A stretch of DNA of 64,000 bases from the NCBI GenBank assembly GCA_003342815.1, contig PTEX01000236.1, positions 248,001-312,000 of the forward strand, given 5' to 3'. Positions 23,641 to 36,090 of this stretch are shown one piece after another. Numbering within the stretch: position 1 is the first letter of the stretch; each line of letters begins with the position of its first letter. A program made the translations under genes and the position numbers. The DNA is from Eudromia elegans (taxonomy: Eukaryota > Chordata > Aves > Tinamiformes > Tinamidae). Below the pieces are notes generated by a model. The model saw only the letters and a program-made list of their open reading frames with translations. It was not told the origin of the DNA and did not search any database.

Positions 23641-26600
23641 AAAAAAAAAAGAAAAAAAAATTGCTCAGAGGGAATGGACATTGCCATATTTCTTGCAGCG
23701 CCAAATTAGTCTGGCAGGGTCGAAATTGCAATAGAAATATGATTTTTTTTTTCCCCTCAATAAACAAAATGAAGAAATTGGAGAGACCTGGCTCTGCTGA
23801 GGACCGACGTTTGTAATGACCTTTCTTTGGAGAAGATGGAAGGAGGGAGAAAAAAACAACCCCGAGCTGCAGATGCCTTTTCCAGGGTGAGTTTCTTGCA
23901 TGGAAGGCTGCACACTCCATCGCTTCGGGCCCGTCCGATCAGACTGAGCAGGCAGCAGATTTTCAGCTGCAGAGCCACGTGGCCAGGGAACTGGTTCAGA
24001 TGCACCTTGTCTGAGTATTTCTTCACATGAAGCATATCTAGCTACTCCCTACCTGCTGCTTGCATGGGATCCCCAAGGGGATCAGCACCCTCCATCCTTT
24101 CCGCAACTCCCTGCATTCAAAATGAGCCCAAGAACTTAAGGAATTTGGAATACTAAAAGGAGTTACTATTTTGGGGGGACTCCTATCTATGGAGGAACAG
24201 TCCCTCCTTTTTGGACTCAAACAAGCAGTGACTTGGACAATTCATGCTGTCCATGCATGCTAGGTTGCAGTTAGGTTTTCCCTTGCTAATGCTTTGGCAC
24301 ACGACTGGCCTTCAAAAGCGTGTTCTGAGGGAAAGCACTTGGGATCCTGTATAAAAAGCAATTTTCCATGAGGTATGGAGGAAATTCGGGGCTTGGAGAT
24401 GGAAAAAATATTTGTGTCTCGTTATGTGACCCAAGCAAAGTGGAAGGGCAAAGCTTCTGAGCTTCAGGAACATAGGTAGGAACATTTCTTCAAATGTTCT
24501 TCAGGAACATTTGTCTCCTAATGCTAGATAGCTACTGAACTACTTGTTTTTTTTCTTTTTTTTCCTTCTTTTTGGATGTAACGTCCATATTTCCTGAGCA
24601 GAGTGTGGGTCCAGGTAAAGACTTCCATGCATTCGGTGGGCAGCCAGGCGCAGCCGTGCCCAGGCACCGGCTTGCAGAGGCAGGAATGAAATGAAATCGG
24701 AGCTGCTTTTGCCGCCTGCAGAGCTGGATTGCTCCTGGCTACCGGTCCTGCAACGCCGCATGCAGCAGGACTGTAGGACTCTTGAAAAACGGGGGAACTC
24801 CTCAAAGTCATTAGCTCATGTAATAACCTGAAGAGTCTGTGTAAGGCTGTAAAGGTGCCATCTCAGTCTGGCAGGGTTCCAACAGGAATATTTCACACTT
24901 AATTCCTTTCCTTGGCTGCACGGAAAGTCAGCCCATGTGCTCTCGTGCTGCTCCTCTTAGTGCTGAAACAAATGCGTGGGGATGGAGATACGAGCACCGC
25001 TTCTCTTCTCGGCCTCTCGGACAGGAGCGGTGCAAATGGGGTGCGCATCAAGCTGCTTCTGGACTACTGCAGGTCAGCACTGGGTGGGGATGCCTTTCCA
25101 CCCAGCTTCCCACAGCTCTTTGATGTGCTGTTTGACTCAAAGCCACCACAAGGTTGAGGTGCTGGAGACCATCTGCTCCAAGGGTAACATGGGGACCGGG
25201 AAGCACAGTGCTGGACACGAGGAGCCTGGGAGAGAAGAAGCGAGCCCTTCCGAGGAGGTGACAACTGCTGGTTTTGGGTAAAAATGCCCCAAATCCCCAC
25301 AAGCTCTTCCACCAGCTTGGCTTGCCAAGAGTTTGGGCAACTGTCTTCTTGCCAAAGCCTAGAGTACGATTTGTAGACTGCGAGGGGCAGCTCAATGCAA
25401 AAGCCTGAGGTTTCTGCATCCGAGATGTGGCCACTTGCCACCCATGACGGAACCGGGACTGTCCATGTGGGTTGACCCCAACATGGGTGAGTCTTGGGGC
25501 TCAGGCACCTGCCAAAATGCTGGCCATGGAGCTGAATGAACTGACCCTTTTACACGGGCTTGGCATTTTGAGGAAAAACAGTCTGTCTGGGGGACTTTCC
25601 ATCCCATCCCCTTCCTCCTCGTAGCGGCACAGGAGCAGGCAGAGCGTGTTGGCAGCCCGCATCCACAGGGAAAACACGGCAGCATTGGGACTGCCAATGC
25701 CTTGCTGCTGGGCGAGCACATGCCCAACACACTCGCCCAGTTTATCTCTGGGTCTGAAGCCTGCAGGGAAAGACCAGTCCGTGCCGGAGCGTGGCAGAGC
25801 GGTGGAGGGCTGGATCAGGGCATTCGGGCGCACCGTGAGGCTCCAGGCAAGGAGATGTTCTTGATACGAAGGAGCTTTGCATCCCTCTGTAGCACCATGA
25901 GCCAGGGAGCGTTTTCACAGTCAGGATGCACGTGCATGGGTCCGTAGGTGATGGAGAAGTCCATTCTGGACCATCCATGGCCATCTCCATCCAGGGCTCC
26001 AGGGAGAGACGATGGAACACCTTAGCCTGCAGGAACGGCCCCTAAGAGCACAGGGCTGCTCCAGGCAGGGAGGAGGCAGCTACGCTCATCTCCTTGCTCC
26101 CTTGAATTTCAAGGACTCTTGCAAATACACCAGAGCACAGAGGTTACGAGAATACAAATTACATTAGCATGCCGAGCAACTTTGTCAGCAGTTTCTTATT
26201 AAAGCACTTGGTCCCCTCTGTAGTGGGCATTTCTATTAAAACTCCTCCTTGCTCACTGCTAACAGTCAACTGGGCTACCCAGCTAATTCAAGCTCATGTA
26301 AGAAACAGTGAGAGGATTGATTCCAGCATTCTCCTTCTTGTCCCACCACGCACAAGCTGTTGCTACTTATTAAACATTTTAAAATCCCTGCTGCCAAAGT
26401 CCCCAAGAGACGTTTATCTGCCATAGTCATAAATGACTTGCCAGCACGTTACTCAAAACTGCGCTTCCCAGCCAAAAAACACAAGCTCCAGAATGAGGAG
26501 AAGCAGGGTTTGGCTTGCTCTAATATTCAGTGGTATGTCACTGGGATACTCTAACTACTTTTAAATTCAAATCAGCTTCCTAGAAATTAACTGGTTTTAT

Positions 26601-26811
26601 CAGATACAGCACAGTGGACTGTTAAACACGTAGCCTCATGTACTGAAACACTACACATTTAATGAAGTTATGCCATTAGCAAATGTACAACATGGGTGCA
26701 TTAAATCCACCTACAGAACATGTATGAGAGAGAGGGTTCATCTTCACTTTTCTCGCTAGAGCAGGAGTCCCTTTCTTGGCTTTTGCTAGGTTTTAACTAA
26801 AGCCGGGATTT

Positions 26812-26831
26812 GCGCGCACACACACACACAC
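26812..26831. repeat. CA dinucleotide run with GCGC start
   Basis: A short GCGCGCACACAC run. In gene orientation it reads TGTGTG and lies about 60 bases past the proximal AATAAA candidate, so it could serve as a GU-rich downstream element for polyadenylation. Confidence 0.9.
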
Positions 26832-26892
26832 AAAAATAAATCACAAAATATCTACTCTCATAATGAAAAAAAAAGACTGTTTTTTTTCGTTT

Positions 26893-26898
26893 TTTATT
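26893..26898 (-). terminator. TENM4: Proximal polyadenylation signal candidate (AATAAA)
   Basis: AATAAA on the gene strand about 690 bases past the stop codon. A U-rich stretch and then a TG run (26831-26812) follow within 40-85 bases, the expected arrangement for a cleavage site. Its use is unproven. Confidence 0.45.
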
Positions 26899-27586
26899 CC
26901 AGTTCAGGAAGGAAGAGAATCATCTTGCAAGTTAATATACTCAGCTCCTTTGCCTCTATAATCTACTTCTGCTCAGCAGGAGCCCCCCCAGAAAACACTT
27001 CACGTCCCAAGTGAAACACGAAAACTACTCGTAAGTTCGCTTTTGAGGCACATGATTCGGACGGTGGCTGTCGGAGATGCGGAATCCGTGTCGTCTTCCC
27101 TTGCCTTTCTTCCCAGGAGAGCTCTCCGGGATGCTGTGGGCAGCCTGTTCTTCAGGTGGAAGGCTATCTGTCCCTGTCCCAAATCAGAAAGGGTTAGGAT
27201 GACACGAGTTAGCACAGACACCCATTTTGCACTTCACACCTAAGGACGTACGTTGACGACTCCCCACTTCAAATTCCTCACAAAGGGAAAAAAAAAATAG
27301 GACAAAAAAAAAAAAAAAAAAAAGGACAAGAGACAATTTCACTGTGATCACGCTACGGAAAAATATACCTTCTGTTCATTGGGAAAAAAAGGTGTGAAGG
27401 CCAAATTAAAGGAAAAAAAAAAGTATGTTGCATGAGTTACAGTGCAACCGTATTAATCTTTCACTTTCTATTTTCCTCCCCCCACCTTGTTCAGTTTAGA
27501 AAAAGGATTGAGTACAACACAGTCAGGTAAGTGGCCACAAAAGAGTAGCTGTCTTTGGCAAGAAGTCACCGTTTTGACCCTCTCTG

Positions 27587-28345
27587 TCACCTTCTGCCCA
27601 TCTCGCTCTGTCTCATAAAATGGATGTTGTTGGCGCTGTCTGAAAGTTCTGGGTACTGCTCCACTGAGATCACAAAATAGCCGTCGTAGCCCTGCACCCG
27701 GCCCGTGTTTAGCACTTGCTGCTTCTCCCCTTCTGTCCACGAGCGAATTCCCTCCTCCCCATCCCGCAGTCTCTGCTGTTCCCGGGCCCACGCTTGGGCG
27801 ACGGCGCGCTGCCGGGCCAGCTCCAGGATGCGGGTCTTCTCCTCGTCCAAGGTGGTCCCGTAGCGAGTGTTCAGACACAGCGCACCGTGCTGGAGCTGAA
27901 TGTCCGTGTAACGTCTAGTCCTTCCATTGAGCACTGTGTTGATCTGGGACACCGTGACGTTCACGCCGTTCTCCAGGGTTCTCCGCCCGCCGCTGAGGCC
28001 CAAGATGGACAGGTCGCTTTCCGACGGCCCTTGCTTGATGAAGTAGTGCGTGTCCACCCCATCGATGGTGAAGTGCAAGTTCTCCAGGTAATGGGCATTG
28101 TTCAGGATGGCTGCGATCCTCCGCCCGTCCTCATTGGCCACGCTGATTATGTCCGTGGCCACTCGCCCGTCCTTCATGGCAAACTTGACGCCTTTGCCGA
28201 AGATAGAGCCTCCAGAAGCAAAGTTCTTGTTCTTCTTGACCTGCCGGCACCCGGCAATGCTCGAGCTGTAGATCCGCTCAAAGCGCTCCAGAGTGACAAA
28301 GGCCTTAAGCTGCTTCTGCACTTCACACTGAACGCCCAAAATTGA
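27587..28345 (-). CDS. TENM4: Teneurin-4 last coding exon: toxin-like C-terminal domain and TCAP
   Basis: The exon starts after CTGCTCAG at 28345 in phase 0 and ends with TGA at 27589-27587. It encodes 252 residues (943-1194). It starts [20 protein letters not shown] and contains [40 protein letters not shown] and [20 protein letters not shown]. This is the Tox-GHH-like domain that teneurins inherited from an Rhs-type ancestor and use as an adhesion module on the barrel surface. The end, with [18 protein letters not shown] and SEMGRR, matches my recollection of teneurin-4; teneurin-2 and -3 instead end near ADSSSNIQFLRQNEMGKR. This is the main reason for the paralog call. The exon is visibly richer in CpG and in G or C at third positions than the large upstream exon. 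Confidence 0.95.
   Translation of the reverse strand, partial: SILGVQCEVQKQLKAFVTLERFERIYSSSIAGCRQVKKNKNFASGGSIFGKGVKFAMKDGRVATDIISVANEDGRRIAAILNNAHYLENLHFTIDGVDTHYFIKQGPSESDLSILGLSGGRRTLENGVNVTVSQINTVLNGRTRRYTDIQLQHGALCLNTRYGTTLDEEKTRILELARQRAVAQAWAREQQRLRDGEEGIRSWTEGEKQQVLNTGRVQGYDGYFVISVEQYPELSDSANNIHFMRQSEMGRR
27590..27721 (-). other. TENM4: TCAP-like peptide (teneurin C-terminal associated peptide 4) within last exon
   Basis: The last 44 codons start [20 protein letters not shown] and end SEMGRR before the stop. Teneurins carry here a peptide of about 40 residues, resembling the CRF family, that has been described as a bioactive product of either the full protein or a shorter transcript. 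The terminal Gly-Arg-Arg fits an amidation and dibasic cleavage signal. Upstream basic residues ([12 protein letters not shown], about 15-25 residues before the start) offer possible processing sites, but processing cannot be shown from DNA. Confidence 0.8.
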
Positions 28346-29898
28346 CTGAGCAGGGAGAGAAAGAAGAGAAAGTCATGTCAGAAAGAGGAGCCTGATGACT
28401 GAGAGGTATTATTAGCATGCTGCAGACCAGCAGAACAGCCTGGAAACACCTAATGAGGAGCTCTACATTTATTTTCCCCCGTCATCTTTTCAGATGGGGA
28501 ATATGTTGGCAGATTATTCTCCCTACCATTCACTATTGCGATAAATGAATTCATTTTACACTCAAATACTAAAGCAAGGGGAGGCAAAGAGGGGTTTTTT
28601 TTTGTTTGTTTGTTTTTCCTTAGTGGTTTGAGAATCGAGTTGGCCTCTCCCACCTGGCTGAGTGGATGAAATTATTTCATGCCTCAGTGTTTCTCACCTG
28701 CAAATATCATACAAGTGATACAAAACATATCACAACATATAAACACAACATACAAAAAAAAAATCATACATATCATACAAAATCTGGTGGTCATATGATA
28801 TATAAGACACTTTGAGATCCTCTGTGAAAATGTGGGGAGGTATCTGTAAATTTCCGCTCTGTTTTATTTCACTTTGTAACACCTTGTGCCACCCTCAGAA
28901 GCTCTGCATCAGTATGTGACCCTCCAACTAGTCATAACCCAGATACAGCCCATTTCAGCAGAGCCAAGGCAGGCTGTTCAAGACTCAGGGAGGGCCCTAA
29001 TGCAAGTTGTGTTCTCTGCAAACCCACTACAATGCCCAGATTCCCTGACTCAAGGCTTGGTTCCCCTTGATGTTGCAAGTTGTGCCTTATACCCAGCCTG
29101 GCTCATTTACAGTCAGGTACAACGCAAAGTCACTTTGGCTGTTAGCACATAATGGAGCAAGCACGCAGCGAGTCAGCAGCTCATCATTACTGCAAAATGT
29201 CTTTGGAAATGCTCTCATCAATTCATAGCAGCACAGTCCTCTTACAGACCCATGTTCACGAACAATTATTTGCTCAAATTTCACAAAAGCAAGAGGATGC
29301 TACAGCAAAATTCTCCTCCCGGCACTGCCAAGGGCTCAGTTCAATAATGTAATGACATCCAGGATTAAAAATAGGCTACCAAGAAAAGTTTGCTGCATTC
29401 TAATTATTTCGAGGAAATTTAACATCCATAAAGGATATTGCCTTAAACAGTTCAGAAGCTAAAGGCTCTCATCCTTCCCAGGACGTGAGAAGACAATTCA
29501 GACAATGCAGACATTTCTGCATGGACGTCTCAGCTCAGCTAGGCAGGGGGAGCAAATAACAGCTTATTTCAACAGTAGCCATTTCCAGGAAATGAGGGAA
29601 ACATCTCAAAGTATAAGAGGAAAAAAAATAAAGGATTTATCATTGCAACATGTTCAGCAGTTATCAGCAGTTTTGCCCTGTGAAGGAGTAAACTATAAAG
29701 GAACAGATATGCACAAGTTCAAGAGCAAACTCTGGGCTGCCAACTTGCAAGTACCTAAGTCCTGATTCTACGATGTATCAAAGAAATGCCTGAGTTTTAT
29801 GAAAATCCAGGCATATCCAATTTTTTTTTGTCACATGCTGGAGCACTTCTATTACTGCTTTCAGTACAAAAGACATCAGACATCCATGTTTATTCAAA

Positions 29899-29946
29899 GG
29901 GTAGCCCCCTTCACTCAAGAACAAGGTAGCTCCTTCACTCAAGAAC
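29899..29946. repeat. 24-bp tandem duplication in intron
   Basis: Two near-identical units built on GGTAGC-CC-TTCACTCAAGAACA lie back to back. The copies differ by about two or three bases, so the duplication is recent or constrained. Confidence 0.85.
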
Positions 29947-32900
29947 ATAAATCGGGTCTTCCAGGCTACACCGCTGTGTCTTGTGCACACTCACCCCTTA
30001 CCATGTTGATCAGCAGCTGAGTGATGAGGTCCCTCTGGGATTAATCACACCGTCTAATCGTTACCGCCTTGGGGAAGGACGCTCTGGGAGTTTAGGGAGC
30101 ACAGGGCATGGCAAAAATATTCCCATCATCAGGCATCTCCCCCATTTGCTATGTCTATTTGGTCTTCACCACCAATCTTGATGAGCTGCAGTTCTTGATG
30201 AGCTGCTGCGTTTCTATCACCTTTTCAATTTGGGGCAAACTATTGGGGATTAGGTATCGATCCCCTGCGAGAGCTTCCAAATTAGGTTGTCCTTATAAAC
30301 TGGTGAGTTTGACCATCACTCCCGTGTCTCTTCTTCTGATCCCAAATGAAAAGTGAATATGTAATCATCTCTGAGAACCTGCAGATGCTGCCAGATAAGC
30401 ACTGTGATGACAGTCTGCTGTGCTTCGGAGCAGCACGACAGTGTTTATACACTGCATTGGAATTCCTGACATTCACAATGGTTAATTTTTATTTCAGCTA
30501 CTATTTTGGAGCTGCTTTCTTCAAAAAAAAATGCTAACTGCAACCTAGCCCCAGGGTCAGTGATGGTCCTAGATTTCTCTTATTTAGCAGTAGAAGGATT
30601 TTCTAAAATAGTGTGAGGGAGTCTTGCAAGGATTGCATTTGTACAGCAAAGTTTAGTTAAGAGCAAACAGGGTCCTTCATTTTGCCATTAATTCAGGAAG
30701 AGAGGTAGCCTGGAAGGCAGAGGCTGTGATACAACAGGTATAACAGGGCCTTATCTGGTGCAGCCAAGAGCTGTGACACAATGCGCCTTCCTGAAGCTAT
30801 TTAGGACTTTACTGTCTAGGGAACTTTTGCCTACTGGAGCGCCGGCTCTCCAGGTGAGCTCTATGGTCTGTATGGACCAGATCCTGATGGAGTGCACATA
30901 TCTAGCACACATGGAGTTGACTATATTTAAGTGCCTTCTTAGTCTTGAGTTCAACCCTAACCTTAGCAGCTTATTGTATGAATTCTCCTTTGGGTTCCAC
31001 TGACAGGATCTCCAGACAGTGGCGTATAGTGTCATTTTAGACACTACTGGAGACCTGCTGGGCCACTAGCTCTTGCTCTACATGCTGTAGACATGAAGAA
31101 GTCCAGGCAACTGTAGACTATCCTGAATGGTGTTAGCAATCATGTTCACTGTACATCTCTACTGACTATACTGGAGGTTCAGATACCAAGTTCACGAGCA
31201 GAGACCTAAATTCAAGTATTGTAATCCAGAACAAAAGCACATCTGTTGGATTTTCCATAGAGGACTGGTTATAGGCATTTGGGGTTTTACCTATTTGTTG
31301 TCGCCCTGGAAAGCAGGAGGACAGGCATATGGCAGACTATAATGCAGAATATCATCACTTAACCATTGTAAAAATTAAATACCTCTCATCTTGCAAATGA
31401 GTCCTACAATGCAGGATGACTTTGAAATGACTTTGAGTATATTTCTTTGATAAAAGAATATACTTGGGAACAGCATTCTTTAAAAACAAAAGCAATCCCA
31501 TCTAACAGAAAAAAATAATAAAAAAGTTCAGGCAAACGAGAGTATAGCAACTTGTATGCTCTGCTGTGACTATAAAAGGGATGGAGGCAAACAGATTACA
31601 TGTAGTTCAAAGAGACAGAGTATCCCTGTCTTGGAAATTATCATTTCTGTTTCATCTTAGAACTCATTTTAATGAACTGGCAAGGAAGGGAAACAGAAAA
31701 TTACCATCCAAGGCTGCAGTGGCATATAGTACTCTAAAAATGTTCCTGTTTTAGCAGCTGTAAACTGAGGTACATATAAAATGAATATAGTGAAGAAAGA
31801 TGGGACTTTGCAATTATTTTATTTCAGTATTTGTTGATACATGTGAGTGACCTATGTGCTGCGTTTGTTTTTCCTCACAGTCTTTTTTTCAATCAGATGT
31901 CCTTATGTGACATTTCACTTTATCTAGTAACAACCCATTGGAGAGAAGAGAACGACCTTCATCATTTGTTCGTTGCTGCACAGGGCTCAGGAGGATGGCA
32001 CGTTACAGAGATCTCTGAATAGCCTCTTGCATTTTACCTGCATCTCCTGAGGATTTAAAGTACCACAGCCAGCTACTGTCATCTCTTGTTTTTAAATACT
32101 GTCTTCCACTGTGAGAATGAAAGCTTTCACTTCCCATCAAGGATCCCAGATGTGAAATACGTGGATACGTTTCAAAGTTTCTCTATGGGCCTCATGCCAT
32201 TATCCACAGATAGGTGTTTCTCTAACATACAGATTATAGCAAAAGCCTGTCCTTCCAAAAACATTGGCCTAAATTAGAACTTCACTGTCTGAAATATTCT
32301 TCTTATCTAGGTCTTTATCCCACTCTCCAGAATCAGTATCTTCCCAAGATGTGAGGATGCTCTTCCTGAATGACAACTGTTGGCAGAGTTGGCTCCTCAA
32401 ACAGTGAGGAACATCTTTGGGAGAGGCTTTACCAGAAAGCACAGCCCTGCAGCTCACTCCCTGGATGAGCATCCCAGAACAGACCCTGCCTCTAAAATGC
32501 TGCTCAAATAAGAGACAACAAAAGCTCTTCCAGGGGGCTCAGCACTCATGGGATGAGAGGAAGACAGCTAATGACACAATGAACTTAAGGGTATGAAGGC
32601 TGATTCCCAGACATACCTCCCTGCAAATAAAGTTGTACTGGCTCCAGCAGTTACTTGACAATTCCACAAGATGAAATAGGGGGAAAAACAAAGAAGAGAA
32701 ATTGGAGTCAGGTGCTGCGGCTCCAATAATATGCCAGAGGTCACCCAGAGTCCCCTGATGGCCAATAACACTGAACTTGTTCAACAAACAATTTAGTGAC
32801 AGCCTCATGGTCACAGGGAGAGGGAAAAAAGGATGAAAAAAAGAGCTGTACAACAGAGTATTGGATTTTAAATGTCACTCCAGAGCTGCAGGGGATAGTG

Positions 32901-35256
32901 AAAGGTTTATGACATGCTGGCCGTTTCTGAGCTAGTGGATGCTCAAAGTCAGAATTCTCTCTCCCTTCTCGCATCCCTGCAAGGCAAGTACCAAGAGTGT
33001 TTGGGAAGGAGGTGCAAGCCCCTCTGGCTATACGCTCTGGAGAGATCCAGTGCAGCCGTTTATGAGCAATTGCTTTGCTGTTGCACTCATATTATTGACT
33101 TCTTTCAGACAGAAGACCTAGCTTGCCCTGCTAAGCCCTGACTTTGACCAGTGAAGTCAGTAGAGTAACTCAGACTTGCTTTGGTCTCTCACAAGGAGAT
33201 ATCCAGCCCAGTGCAATCAAGGATCAGAGGGGGCAGAGATGAGGAAGATTTGGTACATCTTTCAGTGAATATCCTTGGTTTCCGAGCAGAACTGGGCATT
33301 TTCCAGGGCCACACACAGACTACTTTTAAACGGTACAAGATCTGGAACTTCTTCCATATTTTTTGGAAAGCCATTCCAAAAAAGCTTGTTCAGTCTTATT
33401 AAATGAAAATATTTCCTTAGCTTCCTGAGCTTAACTTTAATTTTGTCATTTGCATGTTTCAGATTCAGAAGGGAATATAAACATTCAGATGTTCATATTC
33501 CCTTCCACATACTTCATTAGGGGAGTAAGAGTTTCAGTCTTACTTTTTCCCTCACACAACTCTCTCTTCAACCCACTTGACTGCAGAGGGCTGTGTTTAG
33601 GCCATCCAAGTACAGATAGGCAATTTAGGCATCATGACCACTAAATTATGGCATCTAAATTCAGCAGAATGGTGTCTAATTCAGACAATGAAGCTGAGAC
33701 TGCTGCATTTTGCACAACTGCAGCTCCAAAATTGGGTATCTATGTAAAATCCCCAGTTTTCTGCCTCTCTCTTCTCTCTCACTACATCCACCCACCTCCT
33801 ATTACCAGATTTCCAACTCTGATGCATCTTCTATTTGCATCTACTTTAACACATACCAGCAGCTCCATCTTGTATATGCAGATTAGAGGGGCCTGCACAA
33901 ATAACTTTAGGGAAAAACAGATCATGTGTTCAGGTGCCATATATAAATGAAGTTATCTTATGCAAATTTATGCCTCTAATACTAGTGAACTCAGATTGCA
34001 AGAGAAAAGAAGGGAATCCCACTTAACATTTTGATATCCACTGCACTGTCAGAACATGACCTTGTGACTATTGAATATTAAAATAAAAAAAAGCATTCAT
34101 GTTTTGTTTTTGTCAAAACAGAAGCAGAATATGAAGCGACCAACAATGGTTAAAATCTACTTTCAACACTATGTAAAGTGACTCATCTGGAACCAGAAGG
34201 CTGCATAAGTCCCTCATCTTGCTAAGCAGGTCACTGCAGTTTCTTGGTTTATAAAACCTGAAGGGGACATACAGACTTTCTTCCCTTTTTATTGCTTATT
34301 CAGGCAGATCTGTCTAAAATGGGTGGCTGGAAGGGACTTGGCTTTTTGGGTTTATTTCCAGCTCAGCTGCCTGGCTCAGCAAGTGTCAGACTTCACAAGG
34401 TGTCACTCAGTATATTTGCCTATTTTATATGCTTAATAAAAACAATGAAATGATGATAAAATAATAACAGTAAGAACTTCTCTTGCAGTTCTGTGAGAAT
34501 TATTATCTGCTTCACAAAACAGTAATTTAGAGACAATCTTTTGTGCTGTCTCTGTATGAACCTTCCCTGTTTGCTTTCTCCTGAACAGCTTTGCCTGGGG
34601 AGACTGTGTCACACCAAAGCGAAGCAAAAATCCTGAGGCTATTTCTCATTACAGAAATTATCTCAGGCATTTCATTGTTTTATCCAAGGAAAAAAAATAA
34701 AAAGTCCCCAAGCCCCGAAACATAACAGAATTACTAAGGCATAAAGATTTTCAAGCATCAGCTGAGCCATGGTAGCAAAAGGGAAGTTGCTTTTTGGTCT
34801 TCCTCCACTGTAAAGTGTTATGTCTTAATCAAATTTCTCTTGTTGAAGCTGGTATATTTTACATTATCTTTGCTGTAGCTCAGTTTCTAAGGTTAGGCTG
34901 ACACATGAGCATTTTATTAAACCACAGTGTCTTCTTCATAGGTCTAGGTGATACTGCTTGTGATTGTGACACTGTGTTTTACCTCCAGGTCTAATATGGG
35001 TACTGAACCTCAAGAGTCTGCTGTAGGACAGTGAGATTTCAGCAAACTTGTAGATAAAGAGACTATAAAGGGAGCTAGGATTGATTCCACCTGCTACCAC
35101 AATCATTTTATTAGCAGAAATGATAAGAGGATATCCTAATTTCCCCAATCTGTGCGCCCCTACTCTTTTGATGTTTAAATGCAAAACAATAGCAAGCAAG
35201 AGTCTATATCCTAAAGATGGTTCAAACTAAAGAGATAAAAGAACTCCAGAATAAAC

Positions 35257-35395
35257 TCAGGTTAAGAGAAAATTCAGTATCCTGAAAGGTAAATGACTTT
35301 TTCAAGGTCATACAGCTGATAAGTGGTGGGGCTGGGAGTAGCCCAAGGCTTTCAAATCCTGACCCAGTGTGCTAACCTTTCACAGAGCTGTCTCC
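35257..35395 (+). mobile_element. MIR-like SINE remnant
   Basis: The order ACTCAGGTTAAGAG, TGACTTTTTCAAGGTCATAC, AGCTGATAAGTGGTGGGGCT, GGGAGTAG, CCTGACCCAGTGTGCTAACC matches the MIR core and 3' part (canonical 'aaGGTCACACAGCTAGTAAGTGGCAGAGCcGGGA' and 'GTGCTCTAACC'). MIR copies are very old, and recognisable ones are scarce in birds. Confidence 0.75.
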
Positions 35396-36090
35396 ATCTT
35401 TTACCAGAACTACTCCCAGCAGGAGGAGAGGGGGAAATGATTTGGTTGTAAAAGCTTTTTCTTGACAATTTTATCATTGAATTTTGTGCTGGCGTGTTTG
35501 TCTGCCAAAATGCCTTGTGATGCAGGCCCATTCTTAAAAGCAGGACGCAGTGATTTGGGATTAGACTCAGTCAAGTGAAATGTAAGTTAGCTATCAGCTA
35601 AAATTTCCTTCTCACAAGACTCACTGCAATGCAGAACAATTTCCTACAGAAGTGATGAGACTTACTGCTTAAGACATTTTAAACCACACTGGACAAATTC
35701 CTAAAACGTATTTTTTAGAAAATACGTCAAAAAATGCGCTGTTTTTTGCATCCAAGAATCGTGCATTCAAAGGCCTAGAACTTAGCCTGAATTATGTTTT
35801 AACATGGCCTCTTGCAGGAGAGAAAAACAGTAACAGACCACTTCATTGAGTAATTAAGTAATTACCAGAAAGTAGCATGAGAAAACCCACAATGGCAATA
35901 AAGAACTTCAGATGTGGTTATTTAGTCTGATTGCATTACTATAATGGGGAGAGAGAAGCTGCCTTAGGTTGACATGCATTTAAACTCCTAGTGCATTTGG
36001 GAGAACAGACTGAAGCTTTTTACGAGAAAATGGCAACCGGATACTTTGCTGAGAAGGGTGTGGAATACAGGATATAGCTGCATGGATCAC

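Larger units (their letters stand above)
21760..27586 (-). other. TENM4: Inferred TENM4 3' untranslated region (long form)
   Basis: Sequence directly after the stop codon. The 3' end is not proven. The long form, to the AATAAA at 21788-21783, would give about 5.8 kb, in line with the long 3' UTRs known for mammalian TENM4. A short form would end near 26870. The segment has a poly-A run (27304-27323), a GC-rich part (about 24900-26060) with only shadow ORFs, an 8-bp-arm hairpin at 24480-24499 and the motif-rich stretch at 22930-23640. Confidence 0.45.
28346..36090 (-). other. TENM4: TENM4 intron (7.7 kb, phase 0)
   Basis: The donor GTGATC is at 36090 and the acceptor GCTCAG at 28346. It contains a MIR-like SINE (about 35257-35395), a 24-bp tandem duplication (29899-29946), a run of ATACAAA-like imperfect repeats (28725-28795), and a degenerate TTTAGGCATC-type repeat (33596-33660). 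No extra coding exon is needed or seen. Confidence 0.9.

Noticed and set aside
24900..26060. Dense overlapping ORFs on both strands
   Set aside because: Explained by higher GC content, which thins stop codons; no consistent protein family and no splice structure.
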